From the NCBI RefSeq assembly GCF_002794355.1, contig NZ_PGOI01000007.1, positions 248,001-312,000 of the forward strand: DNA of 64,000 nt. The letters run 5' to 3'. The stretch is from Pseudorhodobacter sp. MZDSW-24AT. GTDB taxonomy: Bacteria; Pseudomonadota; Alphaproteobacteria; Rhodobacterales; Rhodobacteraceae. Positions 54,118 to 61,251 of the stretch are shown in pieces (position 1 is the first letter of the stretch; each line of letters opens with the position of its first letter). Below the pieces are notes generated by a model. The model made no database searches. It saw nothing but the letters and a program-made list of their open reading frames with translations, and was not told where the DNA came from. Position numbers and translations under genes: made by a program.

Positions 54118-56180
54118 AGCCGCTCTCCCTCTACCACCCACATCGTCGCGGGCCATGCCACCGGCAACAAGATCCCCTGCCCCATCAACGCGGCCCCCGA
54201 CAGGACCAGCGGCCCGTCCTTCAACGCATTGGGGCCGCGTGACTGCGGCGGTTTGTCGCCCGGATTGCGCAGGGTGATACGATAGCGTGCCGCAGGGTCA
54301 AGCCCGGTCAACCGCAAGGGGCGCGGCAGGATCTGCACCGTCTGCGCATTCTGCCCGGCAAACAGCACAAAGCGCCCGCCGTCCTTGGCCAGCTGCATCT
54401 CGGCCGTGACCGTGGGGTCGGCACTGTCCAGCCGCAGGATGCGTCCCGCCATCATCCAGTCGCGGTTCGCCTTGTACCACGCTGTCACCTCACGCAGCAC
54501 CGCCGCATCAGCGTCCGAGATCTTGCGCGGGTCCATTTCAAAGCCGAAATGCCGCTGCGCCGCCACCCAGGCCCGAAAGGCCATCGGCAAGGCGCGCCCC
54601 GTGGTGTGGCTGTGAAAAGCGCCGACATGGCTGCCGGTCACACAAGAGGGCAGGAACAGCGCCGCATCATGCTGCATCCGCAGCCGTTCTTCGGCGTCGA
54701 TGCAATCCGACAGCCACACCCGATGCGTGCGCGCCAGAATGCCGGCGTCAATCCGCCCGCCGCCCGACGCACAGCTTTCAATCTCTACCCCCGGATGCGC
54801 GGCGCGCAGGCGGTCAAACAGATCATAAGCGCCATCAGCCTGCGCAACATCCACCACCGGCAACAGCCGGTTGTGATCCCATTTGATGTAGTCGATGTCA
54901 TATTCGGCCAGGATCGCCGACACGGCGGTGAACAGGTAATCCCGCACCTCGGCCCGAGACAGATCCAGCACCAACTGGTTGCGGCCCGTCACCTGATCCA
55001 CCGGCCCCAGCATCCAGTCGGGATGCGCGCGGTGTAGATCCGAGTCGGGGTTCACCATTTCCGGCTCGAACCACAGGCCAAAGGTCATCCCCAGCGATTT
55101 CACATGCGCAATCAGCGGGTGCAGACCCTCCGGCCATTTGTTGCGGTCAATCGTCCAGTCGCCCAGCGAGGTGGTGTCATCATCGCGGCGGCCAAACCAG
55201 CCGTCATCCAGCACAAAGCGCTCGGCCCCCAGCGCGGCGGCACGGTCGGCGATTTCCGACAGATCGGCCAGCGTGTGGTTGAAATAGATCGCTTCCCAGC
55301 AATTGTAATGCACCGGGCGCGGACGGCCGGGGTTGGGCCAAGTGACCACGCGGTCGCGCGTATCCGCCTGAAACGCCGCGGCAATCCCGTTCAGCCCGCT
55401 CTGCGAATGGACCGCAATCAGCTCGGCCGTTGCAAACCGCCGCGCGGGTCGGGGCTCCGCCCCCAAAGGCGCGCCGAACTGCACCTGACGGCGGCCATCG
55501 GGCAGCTCTTCGGCCACCATCCGGTGCCCGCCCGACCACGCATAATGCAACGCATAGGCCGCGCCTTGGGTGTTGGTGCAGCCGAATTCGGGCAGGATCA
55601 GATAGGGCGGGTGCTCATGCCCCGACCGGCCCGTGCGCGCCTCGCGCAGGCGGATGCCGGGGGTCCATTTGACATGGTTCAGATGGAATTCGCGCACCCA
55701 GCGGCCGTGCACATCCACCATGGTCTCGGCCGCCTGCGGCGCCGGCAGCACGGGCGCCGCCAGCCAGCTGATGCGGATATCGCGATCCGCCTCTAGCACC
55801 GTTTGCAGGGTAAACACCCCCGTCGCCTGCGCGGTGATGTGATGCGTCAGCGTGATCCCTTGGGCGGTCGAGATCAGCGACAGCCGCCCCTCCGCCGCTT
55901 CGGTCCGGTCAAAGCGAAAGACGGGATGCAGCGGCGTGCCATCGGCCTCGGCGCAGATCAGCCCCGGTTGCCCGGCAAACACCCGGCCCGACTCCGGCGT
56001 CAGCGTCAGGTCGGGCAGCGTGTCGATCATGCCCCCGGTCAGATCATGGCGCGCACTGGCGGCCAGTTGCGCCAGATCTTCGCCCTCGGGCAGCCGCGCG
56101 CCCCAATAGATCACCGCCGGCAAGCCGCCATCCGTGCCAAAGGCAAGCGTCTGGCCGCCCGCATCCATCCGCCATTGCAT
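54114..56180 (-). CDS. GH36 alpha-galactosidase
   Basis: A 688-aa enzyme removing alpha-galactosyl groups from sugars such as melibiose or raffinose. It has an N-terminal beta-sandwich, then the barrel with ERFVLDDGWFGRRDDD, the nucleophile D435 in YIKWDHNR, the CASGGGR loop, and the acid/base D492 in VWLSDCIDAEERLR. Length fits bacterial GH36 proteins. No signal peptide. Its ATG overlaps the permease stop by one base (TGATG at 56178-56182), placing it in the transporter operon. Confidence 0.95.
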   Translation of the reverse strand: MQWRMDAGGQTLAFGTDGGLPAVIYWGARLPEGEDLAQLAASARHDLTGGMIDTLPDLTLTPESGRVFAGQPGLICAEADGTPLHPVFRFDRTEAAEGRLSLISTAQGITLTHHITAQATGVFTLQTVLEADRDIRISWLAAPVLPAPQAAETMVDVHGRWVREFHLNHVKWTPGIRLREARTGRSGHEHPPYLILPEFGCTNTQGAAYALHYAWSGGHRMVAEELPDGRRQVQFGAPLGAEPRPARRFATAELIAVHSQSGLNGIAAAFQADTRDRVVTWPNPGRPRPVHYNCWEAIYFNHTLADLSEIADRAAALGAERFVLDDGWFGRRDDDTTSLGDWTIDRNKWPEGLHPLIAHVKSLGMTFGLWFEPEMVNPDSDLHRAHPDWMLGPVDQVTGRNQLVLDLSRAEVRDYLFTAVSAILAEYDIDYIKWDHNRLLPVVDVAQADGAYDLFDRLRAAHPGVEIESCASGGGRIDAGILARTHRVWLSDCIDAEERLRMQHDAALFLPSCVTGSHVGAFHSHTTGRALPMAFRAWVAAQRHFGFEMDPRKISDADAAVLREVTAWYKANRDWMMAGRILRLDSADPTVTAEMQLAKDGGRFVLFAGQNAQTVQILPRPLRLTGLDPAARYRITLRNPGDKPPQSRGPNALKDGPLVLSGAALMGQGILLPVAWPATMWVVEGERL

Positions 56181-57025
56181 CACTTCACCGCTCCAAGCGT
56201 CAGCCCGGCAATGAAATGCCGTTGCATAAGGAAAAACATCAGCACCGGCGGCAGCGCCGCAAGGATCGACCCCGCCGAGACCAGATGCCACTGCGCGATC
56301 CACTGCCCGTTCAGCGAGGACAGGCCCGCCGTCACCGGTTGCGTCGCGGCCGAGGTGGTCAGCACCGTGGCCCAGAAAAAGTCATTCCAGATAAAGGTGA
56401 AGACCAGCACTGACAGCGCGGCAATCGCCGGGCGCATCAGCGGGATCACGATGAACCAGAAGATCCGCCATTCCGAAACCCCTTCCACGCGCGCGGCCTC
56501 GATCAACTCGACCGGCAGCGCCTTGATGAAATTGCGCATGAACAGCGTGCAGAACCCGGTCTGGAACGCGATGTGGAACAGCGCCAGCCCATACCAGGTG
56601 TTATACATCCCCAAGGACAGCGTCAGATCGCGCACCGGCACCATAAGGATCTGGAACGGCACGAAATTGCCCGCAACGAACAGGAAGAACACGATTAGGT
56701 TCGACGGGAACTTGTACACCGCAAGGGCAAAGCCCGTCATACAAGACAAGGCCAGCGCGCCGATCACCGTGGGGATCGTCACATAAAATGAGTTCAGCAT
56801 GTATTGCAGCATCGGCGTATTGCGGAACACGGTCGCGTAATTCTCGAAGGCAAGCGCCGAGGGCAAGCCAAAGTAATTGCCCTGCGCCAGATCCGACGCG
56901 GGCCGGACCGAGGTCATGGCAACCCCCAGAAGCGGCAACAGCCACAACAGAAGCGCCACCGGAACGGCGATTTTATAAAGCATCTGCGACGGCGCAGAGA
57001 GTTGGGAAATAGGACGCGGGAACAT
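56180..57025 (-). CDS. Sugar ABC transporter permease (MalG-like)
   Basis: A 281-aa membrane protein with about six helices. The EAA loop contacting the ATPase is VELIEAARVEGVSEWRIFWFIVIPLMRPA near residue 175, with the conserved EAA-G-I-P pattern. The shorter N-terminus and the C-terminal LTLGAVK are typical of the MalG-type subunit of CUT1 importers. Starts at ATG 57025, 4 bp after the first permease gene. Confidence 0.94.
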   Translation of the reverse strand: MFPRPISQLSAPSQMLYKIAVPVALLLWLLPLLGVAMTSVRPASDLAQGNYFGLPSALAFENYATVFRNTPMLQYMLNSFYVTIPTVIGALALSCMTGFALAVYKFPSNLIVFFLFVAGNFVPFQILMVPVRDLTLSLGMYNTWYGLALFHIAFQTGFCTLFMRNFIKALPVELIEAARVEGVSEWRIFWFIVIPLMRPAIAALSVLVFTFIWNDFFWATVLTTSAATQPVTAGLSSLNGQWIAQWHLVSAGSILAALPPVLMFFLMQRHFIAGLTLGAVK

Positions 57026-57029
57026 GGAC

Positions 57030-57917
57030 TTAACGCTCCGTCTCGTCGCGCCACATCTTCCAGATGAAGCCCGAGATGAAAATCATCATGATGGCGAACA
57101 GCACCACGGCAATCGCCGCGCCATAGCCCATGCGATAGCCGTATTCCGACAGGGCCTGTTCGAACATGTAATAGGACAGCACGCGCGACGACCCGAACGG
57201 CCCGCCCGCTGTCATGATCGACACAAGATCGAAAGACCGCAGCGCCCCCAGAAGCGTCACCACCACGGCGATAAAGGTGGCGGGGCGCAGTTGCGGCAGG
57301 ATCACATACCACAGCATCCGCCAGCCCTTGGCCCCGTCCAGCCGCGCGGCCTCCACCTGATCGGGCGCCACGTTGTTCAGACCCGTCAGATACAGGATCA
57401 TCACATAGGCGATCTGCGGCCAAAGTCCGGCGGCGATGATGCCATAGGTCACATAACGGTCATCCGCCAGAATGGCGACACCGCTCCCGGTCAGCCATTC
57501 GATCAGGCTGTAGAACAGGCCGAAGTTGGGCGCATAGAACCACGAGAACATCAGGCCAACCACGACCTGCGAAATCACGAAAGGAAAAAAGAACAAAGAC
57601 TTGTAAAGCCGCATCCCCGTGATCGTCTGATTCAGGAAAATCGCGATCAACAGCCCCGCCGGGACCGCCAGCATATAAAGAACCAGCCAAATCACGTTGT
57701 TCTTCAACGCGGTGTAGAAGGCATCGTCATCCACCAGTTCGACATAATTTGCGGTGCCAATCCAGCGCGCCTCGCCCAGCCCGTCCCAGTCGTAAAAGCT
57801 GATCCACATCGACTGAAAGATCGGGATGATCACATAGACCATGAACATGATCAGGCCGGGGGCCAGAAACAGCCAAGGGGCCAGTTTGCGCTGGGTCAGT
57901 CTGCCTGTCGCGGGCAT
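57030..57917 (-). CDS. Sugar ABC transporter permease (MalF-like)
   Basis: A 295-aa membrane protein with about six helices. Its EAA loop is VAPDQVEAARLDGAKGWRMLWYVILPQLRPA near residue 200. The N-terminal WLFLAPGLIMFMVYVIIPIFQSM is typical of the MalF-type CUT1 permease. Start is ambiguous: ATG 57917 follows a GAGG, while ATG 57929 adds four residues. It is downstream of the binding-protein gene, with a hairpin between them that probably tunes expression. Confidence 0.92.
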   Translation of the reverse strand: MPATGRLTQRKLAPWLFLAPGLIMFMVYVIIPIFQSMWISFYDWDGLGEARWIGTANYVELVDDDAFYTALKNNVIWLVLYMLAVPAGLLIAIFLNQTITGMRLYKSLFFFPFVISQVVVGLMFSWFYAPNFGLFYSLIEWLTGSGVAILADDRYVTYGIIAAGLWPQIAYVMILYLTGLNNVAPDQVEAARLDGAKGWRMLWYVILPQLRPATFIAVVVTLLGALRSFDLVSIMTAGGPFGSSRVLSYYMFEQALSEYGYRMGYGAAIAVVLFAIMMIFISGFIWKMWRDETER

Positions 57918-57947
57918 GGGCGGCCTCATCTCATCCGGGAAAGCAAG

Positions 57948-57971
57948 GCCCCGGCGATCACACGCCGGGGC
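57948..57971 (-). terminator. Hairpin between binding-protein and permease genes
   Basis: GCCCCGGCG and CGCCGGGGC form a perfect 9-bp stem with a 6-nt loop on the minus strand, followed by CTTGCTTTCC. Hairpins here are common in ABC operons, where they protect the binding-protein message or end part of the transcripts. Confidence 0.6.
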
Positions 57972-58013
57972 GATGGGGCAGAGCAGCACCGGGTGCCGCT
58001 CCGCCTGACTGCG

Positions 58014-59249
58014 TTACTGATAGATCCGCGCGCGGGACTTTTCGAGCCGGTCAAGGATCGCATCAAGGTTTTCAGGCCGCACCATGAACTCTTGGAAGCC
58101 TTCCATCCCGACCTTGGCCATTTCGGCAGGCGCGTCGCGGTCAAAGAACTGCGCAATGCCGCCCGGCGTGGTCGAAAGCATCTCGAACCCGGCCTTCAGG
58201 AACGGGTCTTCGCCCACGGTGGCATCGGCATTCACCGGCAACTGGCCAAGCGCTGCGTTCAGCTTGGTCTGCACATCGGCGCGGGCGACATAGGCCATGA
58301 ACTTCTTGGCGTCGTCCACGTTCTTGGCCCCTGCCGGGATGAAGACGGCATCGGTCGGCGCTTCTTCGGCGCGCGGCACGTCGGCGTTGATCGTCGGGAA
58401 GGGCAGGAAGCCCAAGGTCTCGTCGGTCATGCCGCCTTCCTTGAAAGCCGCAACCGCGAAGTTCCCCATCACATAGTTGGCCGCTTTGCCCTGCACGATC
58501 AACGGCACCGCATCCTGCCAGTCGATCGCGGCATGGTTCGCGGTGGTATAGGGCAGCACCTTGGCCCATTCGGCGAAGGTCGCGCGGACACGGTCATCGG
58601 TCCAGGCCACTTCGCCATTGGTCAGCGCCTTGTGGAACTCATACCCGTTGGTGCGCAGGTTCAGATAGTCAAAGATCCCGGCGATCGGCCACAACTGGCT
58701 CGATCCGGTGGTCAGACAGTCGATGCCCGCGGCCTTGAACTTCTCGCAATTGGCCAAGAATTCTTCCCAGGTTGCGGGAATAGTGGCCCCAACTTGGTCA
58801 TAGACGGTGCGGTTGAAATACATGCCCCACTGGTAATAGGTGTAAGGCACCATCCACTGCTTGCCGTCCTGCGTCACGATCGGCAGGGTCGACGCCAGCT
58901 TTGTGGTCAGGTCATTCTCGGCGTAAACGTCCGAAATATCCAGAAACAGCCCGGCCGAGACAAACGGCGCCATCCGGTTGGCCGGATACCAGTTTGCCAC
59001 ATCTGGCGGATCGGTGGTCAGGAAGTTGCGGATCGCGGTTTTGTAGGCCTCGCGGTCCATGATGTTCATCTGGACGTCAACATCCGGGTTCTCGGCCTCG
59101 AAATCCGCCACCAACTGCTCCCATGCCGCTTTCGGCGCCGGATCGTTGTTGTCGGTGGTGAAGGTCAAAACCCGTTGCTGCGCCGATGCCGCCGTCGTCA
59201 TCAGCAGTGCCGCGGTCAGCGCCAAAGCGCCCCGTGCAAGATGGACCAT
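58014..59249 (-). CDS. Sugar ABC transporter substrate-binding protein
   Basis: A 411-aa periplasmic protein with a signal peptide (residues 1-24; GALALTAALLMTTAASAQ). The mature sequence is of the extracellular solute-binding family 1 type used by CUT1 importers: VLTFTTDNNDPAPKAAWEQLVADFE near the N-terminus, PYTYYQWGMYFNRTVYDQVG, and VMGNFAVAAFKEG. The ligand is presumably an alpha- or beta-galactoside given the neighbouring hydrolases. GGAGG precedes the ATG. It heads the eight-gene minus-strand operon to the GH42 gene. Confidence 0.95.
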   Translation of the reverse strand: MVHLARGALALTAALLMTTAASAQQRVLTFTTDNNDPAPKAAWEQLVADFEAENPDVDVQMNIMDREAYKTAIRNFLTTDPPDVANWYPANRMAPFVSAGLFLDISDVYAENDLTTKLASTLPIVTQDGKQWMVPYTYYQWGMYFNRTVYDQVGATIPATWEEFLANCEKFKAAGIDCLTTGSSQLWPIAGIFDYLNLRTNGYEFHKALTNGEVAWTDDRVRATFAEWAKVLPYTTANHAAIDWQDAVPLIVQGKAANYVMGNFAVAAFKEGGMTDETLGFLPFPTINADVPRAEEAPTDAVFIPAGAKNVDDAKKFMAYVARADVQTKLNAALGQLPVNADATVGEDPFLKAGFEMLSTTPGGIAQFFDRDAPAEMAKVGMEGFQEFMVRPENLDAILDRLEKSRARIYQ

Positions 59250-59283
59250 GGTTTCCTCCCTTTGGTTCCATTATTTGAAACTT

Positions 59284-59303
59284 AGTCTTGAATATTGAAA
59301 ACT
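59284..59303. promoter_or_regulatory. Imperfect palindrome, candidate IclR operator
   Basis: AGTCTTGAATATTGAAAACT is self-complementary at 16 of 20 positions and lies in the 103-bp divergent region between the binding-protein gene and the iclR gene. It would be well placed to control both directions. Binding is inferred. Confidence 0.45.
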
Positions 59304-59352
59304 ATGTCCGCTATTGCTATGGCTGTCAACAGGGACGCTGCGGGAGGCAGGG

Positions 59353-60138
59353 ATGGGAAGCGAAGGACACGCCGATGGCACGGTCGGCAAGGCGCTGGAT
59401 GTGCTCGACCTTGTGGCAGGCCATGGCAAGCCTGTGCGCTTCTCGGATCTGCTGGAAAAATCCCCCTATCCCAAGGCCACACTCTACCGCTTCTTGCAGA
59501 CGCTGACGCATCAGGGCATGCTGTCTCACGACGCGGATCGGGGCACCTATACGCTGGGGGTGCGTCTGGTGCGCCTTGCTCATGCGGCTTGGGCTCAAAG
59601 CTCGCTTGCTCCGATCGCACGCCCGTTTATCAGTGACTTGGCAGCCGTGACTGGCGAAACCGTCCATCTGGCACAGATCGATCAGGGACAGGTTCTTTAC
59701 GTCGACAAGCGCAATGCCGCGAAGCCGGTCGAGATGTTTTCGCAGGCGGGAAAGGTTGGCCCTGCCTATTGCACCGGGGTCGGCAAGGCGATGCTTGCCT
59801 TCATGTCGGAAGACGCCATCGCCGCCGCCATTTCACGGCAGTCCTTCCACCGCTTTACCGAGCACACGCTCGACACCCCCGATAAACTCCGCGCCGAACT
59901 CAGGGCGATTCGCACCCGGGGTTATGCCTTCGACCGCGAAGAGCATGAGCCGGGGATCATCTGTTGCGCCGCCCCGATCCTCAGCCGCAATGGCCGGGTT
60001 CTCGGCGCACTGTCCGTCACCTCTACCACCGCGCGCAGCACGCTTGCCGGGCTGGAGGCAGAGGCACCACGAATCAAGGATTGCGCGGCGCAAATCGCCG
60101 CCGAGGCGGAAAGCTGGCGCTTTCCAGAGCAGGAATAA
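59353..60138 (+). CDS. IclR family transcriptional regulator
   Basis: A 261-aa regulator. Residues 8-70 form the winged helix (VGKALDVLDLVAGHGKPVRF, PKATLYRFLQTLTHQGML), and residues 80-255 the IclR effector domain with VHLAQIDQGQVLYVDKR, GVGKAMLAFM and CCAAPILSRNGRVLGALSV. A GGGAGG motif precedes ATG 59353. It is divergent from the galactoside operon and 15 bp ahead of the transporter ATPase gene. It likely controls both units in response to a galactose-derived ligand. Confidence 0.93.
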   Translation: MGSEGHADGTVGKALDVLDLVAGHGKPVRFSDLLEKSPYPKATLYRFLQTLTHQGMLSHDADRGTYTLGVRLVRLAHAAWAQSSLAPIARPFISDLAAVTGETVHLAQIDQGQVLYVDKRNAAKPVEMFSQAGKVGPAYCTGVGKAMLAFMSEDAIAAAISRQSFHRFTEHTLDTPDKLRAELRAIRTRGYAFDREEHEPGIICCAAPILSRNGRVLGALSVTSTTARSTLAGLEAEAPRIKDCAAQIAAEAESWRFPEQE

Positions 60139-60153
60139 CGGGAGGAAACGGGT

Positions 60154-61212
60154 ATGACAGGCGTTACGCTGAACGGCGTGGTCAAGAGCTTTGGGGATGT
60201 GCGTGTCATCCATGGTGTCGATCTGGAGGTCAAGGACGGGGAGTTCTGCGTCTTTGTCGGCCCGTCGGGCTGCGGCAAGTCCACGCTTTTGCGGATGATC
60301 GCGGGGCTGGAAGACACCACCAGCGGCGCGATCCGCATCGGAAGCCGCGATGTCACCCATGCCGACCCTGCCGAGCGTGGGGTGGCCATGGTGTTCCAAA
60401 CCTATGCGCTTTATCCGCACATGACCGTGGCCGAGAACATGGGCTTTGGCCTGAAAATGACAGGCCACCCCAAGGCCGAGATTGACCGAAAGGTCGCCGA
60501 GGCGAGCCGCATCCTGAAACTGGATGCCTATCTGACCCGCAAGCCCAAAGCGTTGTCCGGTGGCCAACGCCAACGTGTCGCCATCGGTCGCGCCATCGTG
60601 CGCGGGCCCGAGGTGTTCCTGTTCGATGAACCCCTTTCAAACCTTGACGCCGAACTGCGGGTGGAAATGCGGGTGGAGATCGCCCGACTGCACCGCGAAA
60701 TCGGTGCGACGATGATCTATGTCACCCATGATCAGGTTGAAGCCATGACACTGGCCGACAAGATCGTCGTGCTGCGTGCGGGCCGGGTAGAGCAGGTGGG
60801 CGCCCCGCTTGAACTCTACCACGATCCCGACAACAAATTTGTCGCCGGATTCATCGGCAGCCCGGCGATGAACTTCATCGCCGCCCGTGTCGACGGGCCC
60901 GGCATGGTCACCGCAGCGGGGCTGAATGGCCCGACCCCGGTTGCGACACGCTTGCCCGAAGCCGGGGCCGCTGTCACCCTTGGTCTGCGCCCGCAGCATC
61001 TGACGCTGGCCGAAGGCAACAGCCACAAGGTTGAGATGATCGAAGCGCTGGGGGGCGTCAGCTATCTGCATGTCAGCGCCGCGACGGGCGAAAAGCTGGT
61101 CCTTGAATCGCGCGACACCCCAAGCGTGCGGCTGGGCGATCACGTCGGCATCAGCTTTGATCCGGCCCATCTGATGGCCTTTGACGCCAAAACCGAACTG
61201 CGCCTGCGCTAA
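60154..61212 (+). CDS. Sugar ABC transporter ATP-binding protein (MsmK/UgpC-like)
   Basis: A 352-aa ATPase. Walker A GPSGCGKST is at residues 37-45, signature LSGGQRQRVAIGRA near 130, Walker B VFLFDEPLSNLDAELR, and the switch His in MIYVTHDQVEAM. A C-terminal TOBE-type domain (residues 235-352) fits CUT1 ATPases. It is the only ATPase for the two-permease importer encoded divergently, and it is in the regulator's operon instead. GGAGG precedes the ATG. A strong hairpin follows the stop. Confidence 0.95.
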   Translation: MTGVTLNGVVKSFGDVRVIHGVDLEVKDGEFCVFVGPSGCGKSTLLRMIAGLEDTTSGAIRIGSRDVTHADPAERGVAMVFQTYALYPHMTVAENMGFGLKMTGHPKAEIDRKVAEASRILKLDAYLTRKPKALSGGQRQRVAIGRAIVRGPEVFLFDEPLSNLDAELRVEMRVEIARLHREIGATMIYVTHDQVEAMTLADKIVVLRAGRVEQVGAPLELYHDPDNKFVAGFIGSPAMNFIAARVDGPGMVTAAGLNGPTPVATRLPEAGAAVTLGLRPQHLTLAEGNSHKVEMIEALGGVSYLHVSAATGEKLVLESRDTPSVRLGDHVGISFDPAHLMAFDAKTELRLR

Positions 61213-61220
61213 AGGCGAAA

Positions 61221-61250
61221 GCGCGGCGCCCAAAAGCGCCGCGCCCGGTT
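61221..61250 (+). terminator. Terminator between the ATPase and TIGR02302 genes
   Basis: GCGCGGCGC and GCGCCGCGC make a perfect 9-bp stem with a CCAAAA loop, followed on the plus strand by CCGGTTTT. It lies in the 39-bp gap between convergent stops and can serve both directions. Confidence 0.7.
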
Positions 61251-61251
61251 T

